From Gigaspora rosea (Eukaryota > Glomeromycota > Glomeromycetes > Diversisporales > Gigasporaceae), in NCBI GenBank assembly GCA_003550325.1, contig QKWP01001923.1, positions 16,330 to 80,329 of the forward strand: DNA of 64,000 nucleotides, in the 5' to 3' direction. Positions within the stretch are counted from its first letter, which is position 1. Every line of letters begins with the position of its first letter. The notes below the pieces were generated by a model. It did no database searches. It had not been told where the DNA came from and worked only from the letters and a program-made list of their open reading frames with translations. Below, in pieces: positions 22,003 through 34,189 of this stretch. The translations under genes and the position numbers were made by a program.

Positions 22003-22822
22003 TAGTGTTTTGACCTGAGAACAAATCATCAATCGGTTACCCAAGACAGTTTCTCCGAATCTAATCGGGTTAAGCAGAATTATTTCGGTTAGGGTGGTGA
22101 CATATATTATATAATATAATTTTACTATACCCCCTACCCCCTCCCCCCTATATAAGAGAAATTTGATTGGCTAATATGAAATTCTATATTTAACATAAGA
22201 TTTTAGAGACCCCCCTCTCCCCTAAAATATTATGTAATATCTGTCATCACACTTAACTCAGTTGACCCAAGTTATCTAGCAACCGGGCAGAATTTCTAAT
22301 CAGTTAATTCAGTTGACCCGAATTATCAAGCAACCGGATAAGAATTTCTAATCGGTTAATTCAGTTAACCTGAGTTATCTGGCTTAGCTAGGTCAACCGG
22401 AACATAATTTAAAAGTTTACCAACAATTCATATAATTTTGCAAAAAAAAATATATTAAAAAACTTAATAGAAAAATAAAACTTTAACATAACAAATGTCA
22501 AGTATTGCTTTAGGCCAGCAATGGCAAATCCAAAATTATTAACAATAAAATACAAATATTTAATTGAGAATTCAGCAAATTTAGCAAATTCAGCAAATTT
22601 AGCAAATGCACCACAAAATTTAACTTCCTGTTACTATGCGAACCTTGTTACCATTTTTGTAATCAGTTATCTGTATACTATCTGTATATCTGATTATGTA
22701 AGATTAACTAGTTACTCGACTATTAACTGATTAACCGATTAAGTATTTTATTCAATCGGTTAACCGGATTTTTTCGGTTCAGTTCAGTTACCCGATTATA
22801 AACCAACCAGGTCAAATCACTA
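22003..22822. mobile_element. hAT-like non-autonomous element, 820 bp, tiled with AATCGGTTAAC
   Basis: Ends TAGTGTTTTGACCTG and CAGGTCAAATCACTA are inverted (one mismatch) and flanked by 8-bp duplications TTTTAAAT (21995-22002) and GTTTAAAT (22823-22830), one mismatch. TAGTG fits the hAT end consensus. Subterminal parts are tiled with AATCGGTTA, GTTGACCC and AACCGG-type words. No transposase frame is present; the only longer frame (22521-22730) reads low-complexity ANLANSANL. Confidence 0.82.
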
Positions 22823-23081
22823 GTTTAAATAATGTTCTAAAAATAAAATAAAAAAATAAGGGATTACTGTATCTGTTTATCTGAATAAAAAAAATTTTAA
22901 AATAAAAAAAAGTAGTGTACATGTACGTACGTGCACATGGTTAAATTTTAAATTAAAAAAAATAAAAATAAAAAAATAAAAAAACGCATTTTCTTTATTT
23001 ATCGTTTTGTTTTGTTTATTGTTTTTCCATTGTGTTCTTATCAGCAGGTAAGTATAGTAGTTATAATTTTGGAGATTATCA

Positions 23082-23114
23082 CAGATTATAATAGGCGGTG
23101 CCTATTATAATCTG
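23082..23114. repeat. Perfect 15-bp-arm palindrome
   Basis: CAGATTATAATAGGC and GCCTATTATAATCTG pair across a 3-base loop. Nearby TCTGCAAAGA/TCTTTGCAG words (23150-23220) suggest it is the centre of an older inverted-repeat element. Confidence 0.7.
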
Positions 23115-23396
23115 CGAAGATTATACTTTTAAAAATTTGTACAGATTTTTGTTAAAAAATCTGCAAAGAACAGCAAAAATCTAAATTTTGAAGATCTTTG
23201 CAATTTTTTAAACAAGTTTCTGCACTGATTTGATAAATTTGAAGTTCATTACAGATTATTAATGTTTTTAATTTCCCAATGATTGCAATATTGAACTACT
23301 ATTATAGCTAAGGTAATTGAAAAAATATATTTCATAAACTACCAAATAATATGGTATTTTATTGTAAGTAGATTCAGTATAAGTATAAAAGTTTAA

Positions 23397-23651
23397 AGTA
23401 AAGATAATATATTACATCCTTTAGAAATTTTTATAGACGAGTCTTATCTAATACATGGTTTATACATTATAGTGTTTTCAGTAACAGAACATAGTTCTTT
23501 ATTAGTAATTTTTTATACAATTGCTATATTTCAAAATTGTAGTACATATAAAGTAGAAGGTAAGGTTGTTTTAAATTCTATTCATATTTGGAATCTGATA
23601 ATTAAACTATCTAAAAATAAAAAACGTAAACGAAAAGATGCTAAGGTATAA
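23397..23651 (+). pseudogene. Unrecognised ORF without a start codon
   Basis: Eighty-four open codons preceded by a stop, without an early ATG. The translation includes IFIDESYLIHGLY near the start and a basic end, KLSKNKKRKRKDAK, followed by GTATAA, which could be an intron donor. An acidic residue in a hydrophobic strand followed by ESY is reminiscent of DDE transposases, but that is a guess. It may be a decayed transposon exon. Confidence 0.3.
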
Positions 23652-24904
23652 AATAATATTAAAACACAAATATATTGCTAATCAATTTGAAGCTATATAA
23701 AATAATTAATAATTTATAGTTCAGCAATTATTTATATAGATAGTATACATTATTATAAATAACAAGAAAATATATACCAATATATAGTTCTAAAAACTAA
23801 GAAATTATTAATTGGTTAAACAATTATGATATTGACGTTTCTAATAAATTATATAAAGCTAAGCTTCTAGAATTGGTTTGGAATCATAAAAAAAAAACTT
23901 CTATTTGCATATATAAAAATAGCCAAAAGCTTTAACTATTAGGTTTTATTTGCCCTGCTATATTATTGTAAACTTCAGCTAATCAAAGATATATAGGCAT
24001 TTATACAAGTTTATATTTAAGTTTTTTAAGTATTTAAAATAAACTTCTATATGTATTTAAAGAAAAGGTAAATTTATATATAGTGACTAAGCTTTAAAAA
24101 AGGCTCTTTTATAGGTAAATAATATAAGAAATTTGATAATGTCAGGATTCCAGACATCTTTTATATAGGTTATAACTAGATTTTGGCCAATTTCAATCTA
24201 ATTTGCTAAAAATAACAAACCTATATTTATTTAAATAATTTTTGATCTAGTATAGAATTGAATAAATCTTTTTTTTGTTTGATATACCTTACTAAATACT
24301 TTATTTTAAAAAATGTTTATTCAAATTGGACTACTGGATGCCAAGATAATTGTCAAAAACTTTTTTATACTTTTTAAATTTTGGAAAATTTTGCAAAAAT
24401 ACATAACATATGCCTCTGTACTAGATATCTATGACCTATTATTAATTAATGATAAATTTGATAATGAGAGTTTAAAAAAATTGTATATTATACTTCCGAA
24501 TGTATATTGAGTTTGGTTAAAAAAAATAAAAGATTTATATAAAAAATATTTATGAATTTTATTCCAAGATACAAATTTTTTCTGTATATCAAATCAATAT
24601 TTTAAATTTGGTAATTTGTAAAATTAAAATAGCAAATAAATAAATTTTATTCTATATTTAAAAAAGTATTACAAATCTAGTCTAAAAATAATTATTTGAA
24701 TCTTAGACCCTGATTAGTATTTATTAAATACTTTTCTTTATATTGATCAATATGCATATAAGGTTCCAAATCATATAGCTTAGATTATGTTTTAGATAAC
24801 TATAATCAAATTATATTACTTGTTACAATATATATATTGCACTATATACTTATTGTTATTATTTTAAATTTTTTGCTTTAATCTTTTGCTTTTTCACTAT
24901 TAAT

Positions 24905-25690
24905 CTGATTGATCTAACCTAAAAGAGTAAAATATTGCAAATGTTTTAAACAAAAACCAAATTTTACAACTAAATAGTTTAAAATTACTGAATAAAATCC
25001 AAAATATTTATTAAAGTAGGACTTGTACTATTATATATCTCAATTAAGAGCTTGTGCTACTTTTAGTTTTGTAAACAAGATTAACATCTTTATAATTGAT
25101 TCTAAATCATATTAATTATATATTAAATAGGTTTCCATTATAGGTTTAAAAATAAACAACAGATTCTTTTGTTAGAGTTTTTTGTACTTTCACTTTAGTT
25201 TTGCTGATTAATGATTATTAATTCATTAATTTATAAAAAAATTCTAATTAACAAAAAGCAAAAATATAAAATATTCAAAAAATAAATTACAAACTTAAAT
25301 AAGTATACTTGTAAAAGTGTAGAAAATATAATTAATAAATGTTATTATTTTTTTATAACTAAGGTTGTTGGATAGATATAACTCTAGTAGTAGATAATAA
25401 ACTTGGAATTTATTTATGATAAAGTAATAGATTTAGAATTGGTTTTAGATAATGGTATATATATAAAGTATCTAGTAACTATAAATAAAAATTACAAAGT
25501 ATGTTAATCTAACCAAAAAGAGTAAAATATTGCAAAAGTTTTGAAATTATCAAACAAAAATTAGAATTTCAACAACAAATAGTTTTGCTAGATAAAATTC
25601 AAGAATATTTATTAAATTAGAAACTTGTACTATCATTTATTTCAATTAATAGCTTGTACTACTTCCAGATTTCTAAACATTGTTAATTAG
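24905..25690. repeat. Direct duplication of about 190 bp in decayed DNA
   Basis: AAGAGTAAAATATTGCAAA, ATAAAATYCAARAATATTTA and TAGCTTGTRCTACTT occur in the same order at 24905-25090 and 25500-25690. The surrounding 23652-26377 is very AT-rich, stop-rich and without a recognisable gene; it looks like transposon DNA decayed by C-to-T change. Confidence 0.55.
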
Positions 25691-25854
25691 ATAAATCTAA
25701 ATCTTTAAGTAATCTATCTATTGAATTAATAAAATTAATAATTCAAATAATAATATTAATAAAATTAATAATTTAAAATCTAATAAATCAAATACTTTAA
25801 ATGAACTAATGAATGCAATAAGAAAAACTAAGCTATTATATTCAATGGATAATA

Positions 25855-26012
25855 CAGTCAGATCTCTCTAAATGCATAGTAAAGGGTTAATAAAAAACCT
25901 TGTATTTAGAAAGGTATCGCATTTAGAGAAGTAATAATCTATAAACAATATATGAGTTGGGACCAAGTCAAGCCATGTATTTAGAAAGATTATGCATTTA
26001 AAGAGATTGCAG
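25855..26012. repeat. mariner-like MITE (CAGTCAGATCTCTC ends)
   Basis: The left end TACAGTCAGATCTCTCTAAA and the right end TTTAAAGAGATTGCAGTTA are roughly inverted, and internal words such as GCATTTAGAGA resemble the nested element at 5675-5845. Confidence 0.5.
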
Positions 26013-26377
26013 TTAGGGTAATTTTGATGCTATTGATACTATTAATACAACCCAAACTATTAATACTCTTAGAGATCCTCAAAGCAATTCAAATATTATT
26101 GTTTGGAGTGAAGTGAAGAACCTTTAGTTTTTTTATCTTGTGATACAAAAGTTACTTTTTTAATATATTACATATTAAAATATCAAAAATATAACCTTGC
26201 ATTTTCCACCTGTTTAGTTATATAATAAAATTATGATTTGATTGAATAATAGATATTATATAATAAATACTATATAACTTCTTATAGAAAAATTATCACA
26301 TTGGTCAATTTAATTCTATTTTTTTAATATTTTTATTTTAATCTACAATACTAAATAGCATATATAAAAATACAATT

Positions 26378-26830
26378 AACTCTTTCTGACAATCATTTGA
26401 ACCAAATTTCTAATAAATAAAAAACAAAAATTTTTTGTTAAAGAATTGTCTATACTTAATATATAGTAGGTTAATACAAGTAAATAGTTTTTACAAAGGT
26501 TAATAACTACTTGTAAGTATATTTGGTATGCAAGCCAAAAACATACTTTTACAAAATAAATAGTAGAAGATAGTGCTTTGTACAAAAAATTTTGGTAGAG
26601 ACTAAAGAGTTTTTTTATTAATAAAATATTCTGTAACAAAATAGCAAAAAACAACAAAAAAAATAAAGTTTTCTAACTATATATCTTTTTTAAATTTGTT
26701 ACAAGTATCATCTTTTGTCCTTTGAGTTTTTTCAAAATTTTTACCAAAAAGTGGTAATCCTAGCTTATTCCCTTTAAAAGATCAGCAGTGTTTACTTCTT
26801 TTAAATTGGGAATACGTCCCTGAATTGAAA
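26378..26830 (+). repeat. Decayed 5' half of the ~1 kb dispersed repeat
   Basis: AACTCTTTCTGACAATCATT through GGTAGAGACTAAAGAG to AAGTGGTAATCCTAGC aligns in order with 33110-33560. It is far more AT-rich: CAAGCCAGAAGCGTCGGTTG there is CAAGCCAAAAACATACTTTT here. This is consistent with heavy C-to-T and G-to-A decay. Confidence 0.6.
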
Positions 26831-27340
26831 CTAATATTATTATGAGTGAGTTTGATCGCTATAAACATTGAATAACATGTTAGGAATAGTGATGCGACCG
26901 AAATTGATTTTTGAAAAAGGCCTATTTCGTCTTTATTAGAGAAAATTAAAATTTTTTATAAGGAAGAGCAAATAAAATTTATATAGATATATTCCTTATA
27001 ATTTCGTCTATTCAAAAAAAGTATCAAATAATTTCGTCTTTCAAGTAAAAAAATAGGTCAAAAACAATTTCGTCTTCAAGTTTTAATTTCAGGTTTTAGA
27101 ACCAAAATAATTTCGTTCCATATGCTCTGATTTTTGGAATTGGACCTTTTTTAATACCCTAAATTAATTATTTTGCACCCCAAATTATTAATCAGCTGAT
27201 CGTCTTTTACCCAAATTATTTATCAGCTGACCCCAAATTATTTTAAAACAAATTTTTCAAAACAAAAATTTTATATGTATAAACCCATCAAACCAATTTC
27301 CCATCCTCAAAACCAATTTGCTCTTTTTTGGATTTACTTG

Positions 27341-27584
27341 AAGGTTATGCGAAAAAGTTGTTTAATGTTCTACATAATACTATAATATACTATTTTATTT
27401 TATAAATAGTTGCACANTAACAAAAATTATTCCTCACATTGAATCATGTAGGTTTACTTAGTGCCTACCTAGTTCCGGCGCATTTTTTTTTTTAATCTTA
27501 TTATAATTAAGGTTATGCGAAAAAGTTGTTTAATGTTCTACATAATACTATAATATACTATTTTATTTTATAAATAGTTGCACA
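27341..27584. repeat. Exact 76-bp direct repeat beside a single N
   Basis: 27341-27416 and 27509-27584 are identical over 76 bp. The first copy ends at the only isolated undetermined base (27417). Such exact identity in otherwise diverged DNA suggests an assembly join or a very recent duplication. Confidence 0.8.
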
Positions 27585-28138
27585 CAAAATAGAATTAAAA
27601 AGTTACGTATAACGATGCTTGAATAAGTAGCCCAAATCTATTACAGTATTACTAAGCTTCATAACAGATAAGTATTCGAGTTTATAAATATTACTACAGT
27701 ATATATTTCATTTTATTTGTGTTATTTTTTTAGTTTGACATTTATTAATCTAAGTATTTAAATAAGCTTATATTTAATTTAGCTTTTCGCGGTATGTCAG
27801 TTATACTTTTCCAGTAAATTTTCGCTTACCATAATTTATTTATTCTTCGCCATTCATGTAATGTAAATTTTCATATACTTTTTGTTTTTAAGCATTTGGG
27901 ATTTTATTTACTAGGTTTATAAACAAGAAATTTATTGATATCTACAATTACGCATTACTGCATTATATCATTTTTATTTATTAATTTAATAAAGTAAAAT
28001 AAATAAATTTTAATAAATAAACAAGATCGAAAAGTAAAAAATAAAAAAAATAAAATTCATTCTCAAAATTCCAAAAGACCAAAGTGTCTTGCAAAGTAAT
28101 ATCTTCATTCACATATTCCCTGGGAATACCGTACAGCG

Positions 28139-28314
28139 TGAACTATAGTACCCCAGGTACGATACATTCCACAGGCAAAATCCAAGTTAGTACTCGGGTA
28201 CTATACTAAGTTTTTTTACATAGGATATACCCACCGGGTATTTTACATTCCACCATACAATTTTTTTGGCGAGGGTACTTTGATATAGGGGGTACTATAG
28301 TTCGCGTTGTACCG
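28139..28314. repeat. mariner-like MITE (GTACAACGCGAACTATAG ends)
   Basis: CCGTACAGCGTGAACTATAG at the left and CTATAGTTCGCGTTGTACCG at the right are inverted, and each is bordered by TA. The inner arms add GTACCCC/GGGGGTAC. A compact element of about 176 bp. Confidence 0.72.
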
Positions 28315-28319
28315 TAGAT

Positions 28320-28860
28320 ATATATCTACAAGAAAAAGAAAATGCGAGTAAAAAAAAAAAATCTGGGTACTTGTATTATAATGGAATCAGATCCCAGATC
28401 TTAACCAACGACACCAATTTCTTATTCCTGGATGAAAGCTTAATCCAAGAAAAAGAAAAAAGGTTAGCAAAAGAAAAAAAAAATAACAACGATAATAAAA
28501 AAAAGTAGAACTTGGGTACTTATAGTATAAGATTCTGGATCTTAATTAACAATGCCAACTTTTTATTTCACGGGCAAAAACTTAACCCACAAGAAAAAGA
28601 ATTAGCAGAAAAAAAGAAACAACAATAATAAAAAAAATTGGGTACTTACCCCAGTCTGCATTCAGCTCCCAGATCTTAATTGGTGACGGCAATTTCTTAT
28701 TGCTGTATGTAAGCTTACCGGTAACCCACAAGAAAAAGAAAGTAAGTTAACTAAAATAAAGAAACAATAAAAAAAAAAAAGCAGGTACTTATATTACGAC
28801 AACCCAGTTCATATTCAGATCCTGGAGCTTAATGTTTTTCCATGTCTGATCCAAAATTCC
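28320..28860. repeat. Tandem repeat, unit about 150 bp
   Basis: About four units with AAGAAAAAGAAA, AACAATAATAAAAAAA, GGGTACTTATATTA, CCCAGATCTTAATT and GACACCAATTTCTTATT in fixed order. 28861-29119 continues as unique sequence with no gene recognised. Confidence 0.65.
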
Positions 28861-29336
28861 AAGCCAGCGAAGTGATCTTGCAAATTGCTTCTAATAACGT
28901 TTTCCAACTTCTAAAACAGGTTCATTCTCCAAGATCTGTGTAATATTTTTGCAAAGTACTGCTTTTCCACCGTTTGATCCAAGTTAATCTTCGCAGATTC
29001 CAAAGAAGTTAGTGAAGTAATGTTTTTCTACCTTTCTGATCCAAGATTGTTGCACCCTTTTAAATATAAGAGAAATATTTATTAATAAGAAATTATTAAC
29101 GTTAAAAAAAAAAATAAATTAAATTAAAAAAACCAGTCGTTATGATTGGTTAGAAATCGATGTCAACTAATTAACGCACCTTGTTGTATAACAGATAAAT
29201 AATTTGGGGTGCGTCACTGATCTGTATGCATTCCAAAAATCAGAGCATATGCTTATATATAGTTAGGAATTATAAAGGGTACATAAAAATTTTTTTCTGG
29301 TTTGTTAGTTTTAGATGGTTTTTTTTTATATGTATA

Positions 29337-29534
29337 TATAGTCAATTCTCGCTAATTTGAACTGCTAAGACTGCTTTTTTTTACTATATAAAAATTTGAA
29401 AATGGTCAGTTTTCAAAAAGTTAATATAGCTTATCTGAACTTTATAATAAATGTTCTAGGAAATTTTGTTCAGTTTAGAGAGAGTTTAATAGTGTTCAGT
29501 TTAGAGAGATTTGGATTAGAGAAAGGTGACTATA
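29337..29534. repeat. mariner-like MITE (TAGTCAATTCTCG ends)
   Basis: The ends TATAGTCAATTCTCGCTAA and TTAGAGAAAGGTGACTATA are loosely inverted, with GTTCAGTTTAGAGAGA words inside. It is related in plan to the element at 36616-36799. Confidence 0.5.
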
Positions 29535-29599
29535 TAATACTTTGATAGATATTATATTATATAGTGTTATATAAATTTTGCTAGATGTATTAACAACTT

Positions 29600-29975
29600 T
29601 ATTTTTTATTCTTTTTTTGCTTTTTCTTTAGTTTTTTTTTACAAATTCTTTTTTTTTAGTTGTATTTTGGTTTGTATTTTGGTTTTCATTTAGATAGTAT
29701 TGTTTTGCTCTATTTAATCTTTCTCTATTTTTATTTTCCTTTATGAAAAGCTTAAAGAGAAAGTTTTTAGAAGGAATAGATTATGAAGTAGGTAGTAAGT
29801 ACTGGTTGACACTGTATCTGATATGTTAGAAAGGCTGCATATAGATAGTAGTGAACTAACTTTATTGCAATAGCCAAATTTAAGCACTGTTTGTAAAAAG
29901 CCAGATTAGTGTATGGTATTGTAATTTAGAGTTTATATTATATAGTTTTTATATAATATCTAATAAAGCTATGAC
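29600..29975 (+). repeat. Decayed 3' half of the ~1 kb dispersed repeat
   Basis: TTTATGAAAAGCTTAAAGAG, AAAGTTTTTAGAAGGAATAG and ATTATGAAGTAGGTAGTAAG align with 33905-33970, and TATCTAATAAAG near the end aligns with 34128-34139. Confidence 0.55.
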
Positions 29976-29989
29976 TAGCTATAAAGTTT

Positions 29990-30540
29990 AAAAATATATA
30001 TATATATAAGGTTTTTCTTTACTAAATGACTTAGTATAACAAATACTTCAGTAAAGTATCTTAATTTCAACTATTTTTTAAACTTAAAATACTTGTTTAG
30101 TACTTGTACTTTTTTTATCAAATATATTATACTCTATCTCTTTAATACAGTTCATATATATTAACTTATTCATTTTATATATTATAAGGATTAGTTGAAC
30201 ATAAAGCAAGATCAAAATATTATTATACTAGTATATTTAGTATCATAAGGATAAGTATTTACATTTTTATTTAAATTTAGTTACTAGCTAAATAATTTGA
30301 ACTAATATTACCTTCTACTTGGGCAAGTGTATAAATTGTGTCCAGGCTATCAGCACAGAGTGCATTGTTATCCTTATGCTTCACTAACTCAAACCCAGAA
30401 TGATTTCTTTTAGTTGAGTTTACTAAACTATATTGAAAATATTAGAAGAGCATTCTCTTGTAGAAACTTCTTTTGGATTTTCCAAAACTACTGGTTGGGT
30501 ATCATTATTGTAATCATGGTAGTAATTAATATCTATTACT
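29990..30540 (-). pseudogene. 3' end of a second MULE transposase (inverted relative to 34190-36210)
   Basis: This block is the reverse complement, with moderate divergence, of 35690-36210. On the minus strand it reads NPKEVSTRECSSNIFNI and AQVEGNISSNYLASN, the same C-terminal stretch that follows the MULE transposase on the other strand, and then the same 3' flank. It shows that two MULE copies lie in opposite orientation rather than a single element with long ends. The rest of this copy (toward 32486) is too decayed to follow. Degenerate blocks around 30550, 31225 and 31400 share ATATAACTAAAACAGGAAAG. Confidence 0.6.
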
Positions 30541-32486
30541 AAAACATTACTCTATAAGAATTACAAAGAGAACATATATAACTAAAACAAGGAAGATTAA
30601 TAATTATATCAAGTTTTTATAGTAGAATAGTTATAGAATACATATGTAAAACCAATATTAAAAATATAAAATTAATAATAAAAAGATAAACTGTTGCCAA
30701 AAATGTGATAGTCAAAAATTAATATATAAAAAAGGCAAAAACGTATTAAAATTTTTATTTCATATAATATTTAATTAGATTAGTTGTATAATTAGTTTAT
30801 ATATTTATTTTGCTATTATAGTAAAAATATAATAAAATAGTTGTACAAAAAACAAACTTTATTAAGCCATTAAATATATAATTCATACATGTATATATAT
30901 ATATATTTTTAATACTTTAGCTCTACTAGCTATTGGGGCATGTGTGGCATACTTGTATATGTATATTTTAAAAAATAAGTATGGAATATCACTTTAAAAT
31001 TTTATATATATTGTAGCTAGAGTTGTTAATAGAGTATTTTAGATATTAATAAAATATATACCCAATTTTGGAGTGCTCTGGAGAAGGTTATATATTTTAT
31101 TATTGACTAAAGTGCTCTATTAACAACTCTAATTGTAGCATATTGAGATTTGTATATAATAAGTACTCTGTTCACAATTTGATACTTAATTTCGTTATTG
31201 GCTATTCTTGAAACATGTATTAATATACTCTATGATGATTATTGTAGAAAGCTAAAACAGGAAAGATACAATAATTTTGATACAGTTTTAAAAAATAGCA
31301 AGCTGTAATAATACCCAGTAGGAGAAGTAAAAAAGCATTTGAAGCTGAATTTCAAACATTGTACTATTTCTAAAATGCATTAATATGCTCTATTATAATT
31401 GTTATAAAGAGACTATATATAACTAAAACAGGAAAGGTATAATGATTTTGATATAATTTTAAAAGGATTAAGTCTTAATAATATTTAGCCAAAGAAAGTA
31501 AAAAAATATTAGATAAAAATTAAATATTGAAGCCAAAATAGAAAAAATAGTATAAAAAACTTATCTGTAATTTTTTTACTTATGAATTAGCTAATTTGGT
31601 AGCTAGTTGATATTTACTAAATTAATAGCATTTTCCTTTTAGACCCACTGAGAAATAATAAGAAGATTGGTATATCATCAATAAAAAGTGAATTAATTTC
31701 ATTAGCAATCATATAATAATAATTCTGTTTTTTTGTTCTCAATTCAAGTTAATAAATTATTCTGTAAATAAAATTCTAATTTGCTACTTATAGTATAAAT
31801 AACCATATAGTTATTTATACAGTTTTTTTTCTTTTGTTAAAATATTGGTTAAATTAACCCCTGAACTAATTAAAAAAATTAAGAATAGATTTAGCCAAAC
31901 TTCAGTTCTACTAGGCTAAATACTTATTGACTATAATAGCAGAAACTGTTTAACCAAAAAAGTATAGAGACAAATTAGCTAAAAGTTAAAAAAGTTGAAA
32001 AAGAATAATCTAATTTTGTAAACCAGATAGTAGTTATAGACAATAAAAATTAGTTCTGTTTCTTTTACATTTAAATAAAAATAATAATAAATGCCTTATT
32101 AGTTTCTTGTAAAAGGTTTCAAATTTATAAATTTGGTATCTTGACATCTATTCAAAGAAAGAATTTAATTAGTTTAGTTTATAAATTATAAAAAGCCTAT
32201 TCAAAAAAAAATTATAAATCTATTCTATTATTACACAAGTCTTATTAACTAATATTAACCCACAACAGAATGAATATACCATTTTTTATAGTATACAATT
32301 GACTAATAGACTTTTTTAGAGTATTCAAAGATATGCTAATTCTTAGAGTTATGCATTAGTGAAAAAAACTCAAAAGGACCATTATAGCAAATTGAAAATA
32401 TATCTATGCATTATGATAGAAGTAGTATTTACAATAGTTTCTCGAGTTCTAATAAAGAAACAAGACAAAGACAAAGAAGTAAGACT

Positions 32487-32663
32487 AGGATCCTGAAATA
32501 TACATAGATAGATCAGGTATGAGTTTGCTTATTTTTAAGGTTTTTATACAGTTTTTTTTTATTTATAGTAATTTTTTGCTTATTTTTGAGGTTTTCTGCT
32601 GATGTTTTCTTTTTTAGTAATTTTATAATTAACCTGACCTATCTATATATATTTCGGGGCCCT
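32487..32663. repeat. MITE, AGGACCCCGAA family, copy 2
   Basis: Begins AGGATCCTGAAATATACATA and ends TATATATTTCGGGGCCCT. The flanking 8-mers GTAAGACT (32479-32486) and ATTAGACT (32664-32671) agree at six of eight positions, a decayed target duplication in the same register as copy 1. Confidence 0.65.
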
Positions 32664-33094
32664 ATTAGACTTATTAATTGCTCCTATGAATTGTATGCTG
32701 CTTGATGTAATAGTCAATAGTATCTAAAAGTTTGTAATACTAACTACAACCATGAATTTGATAATGACATGTTAGAACATCCAATTGTTTATCAACTTTT
32801 AGAGCAATAGTTGGAAACTGTAGCAGCAATAATAGCAGGTAGTTTAATTCTGGAGAAATTGTATCAACTTTTCATTACAATAATACATCAATATTAATTA
32901 TAAACAGATAAATAAAGATGTTATAATGCACATGAATAGCTTTATCAAAAGAATCTTGCTGGTTGTACTCCTATTCAGGCACTTATAATTCTAAATAAAC
33001 TTAAAAAGAAGACAATTTTATATATAAGTATAAGTATAATTATATAGGCTATTACTTATCTTTTTTTTATATACAATGAATCTGTTACTCTTAC

Positions 33095-34150
33095 AATTAA
33101 TCAAAAACTCTTCCCGACGATCACTTGCGCCAAAATTTCTGTGCCAAAATAAAACAAAAAATTTCTTTTAGTGACAGACGAAGCAACTTCATACATCGGT
33201 TCATATAAAGGTTAACACTATTAAGTGGGACACCTTTGTATATTCGGCAAGCAAGCCAGAAGCGTCGGTTGTACAAGATAACTGGCAGTGGGCGCCCTTG
33301 GTACAAGAAATTCTGGTAGAAGCAACTCCCTTCTGTCGACGAAGATACCTTGGTTGGCTAGGCGGTGAACTAAAAGGAAATGAGTTTTTTAATACTATCT
33401 TTAAAGGTTTTTTGTCGCAAGTCCAAGAGAAAATTTACGAACCCCCGCTACCATATTCTCGCTGAGCTTTTTTTTACTAGAATTTTGGCAAAAAGTGGGA
33501 AAGTCGGCGTACCCCCTCCAAAAGATTGGCACTGTTGTTCCTATCCTAATCGGGAAGAAGGTATGCAAGGTGGTAAACAGGAACGACGCGTGATGAGATG
33601 GTGACGCAAAGTTGTTGGCCTTTCGGGTTTTAATTAAATTCTAGAATTTTCTTTTCTATTCTCATCTTGTACGTATAACACATTCATAAGTAGATGCTTA
33701 TGTAGTGTTATACAATTTTTATCGTTTAGTGTTTAGACGTATTAGCACCTTCGTTTTCTATTTCTTTCATGACTTTTTCTCTTTTCTTTTCTTTTTTGTG
33801 TGTTTTACTTTTTTAGAATTTTCTTTTTGGTCTTTTTTGTTGGGTTTCGTTTAGTAGTTCATTCCCCTGTTTTAAGATTTACCCTTTCCTTTTTCTTTGT
33901 CTTTATGAGAAGCTCAGGGATAAAGTTTTTTTGAAAGGAGTGGATTATGAAGAGGTAACTGGGTACCGCGTTATATTCAGAAGATGTACTCATGGCCAAA
34001 GATCATGGTCGCTTTCGTTTGACAAACACCAGTGCGACAATCCTACTTGGGCACCATTTGTGGCAGCCGGGTTGCGGCCTATTAGTAAACAGATATTTCT
34101 TTTGTTGTATTTTTGGACTTCAAATAGTATCTAATAAATAGAGCACGATT
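33095..34150 (+). repeat. ~1 kb dispersed repeat, best copy
   Basis: Related copies lie at 54690-55740 (minus, near full length), 26378-26830 (5' half), 29600-29975 (3' half) and about 13940 (tip). The family starts around AACTCTTTCCGACGATCACTTG and ends near TATCTAATAAATAG, which looks like a polyadenylation signal. This copy is richer in G and C than the others. Near its end it has an open frame (33931-34134, preceded by in-frame LYEKLRDKVFLK) reading GVDYEEVTGYRVIFRR; that frame is not kept in the other copies. It is not assignable to a known class. No LTR ends (TG..CA) or clear inverted ends are seen. Confidence 0.65.
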
Positions 34151-34189
34151 GTCTAAGGAAAAAAAAAAAAATCTGTTCTCTTACTCATT

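Larger units (their letters stand above)
27120..29251. repeat. Possible 2.1 kb element with inverted ends
   Basis: CATATGCTCTGATTTTTGGA at the left end and TCCAAAAATCAGAGCATATG at the right are perfect inverted repeats, followed inward by a second inverted pair (GCACCCCAAATTATT at 27173 against AATAATTTGGGGTGC at 29200). No transposase frame lies between. The interior holds the duplication with the N, a MITE and tandem repeats. The target duplication was not found. Confidence 0.5.

Noticed and set aside
27341-27584. LTRs of a tiny retroelement
   Set aside because: The 76-bp repeats have no TG..CA ends, primer site or target duplication.
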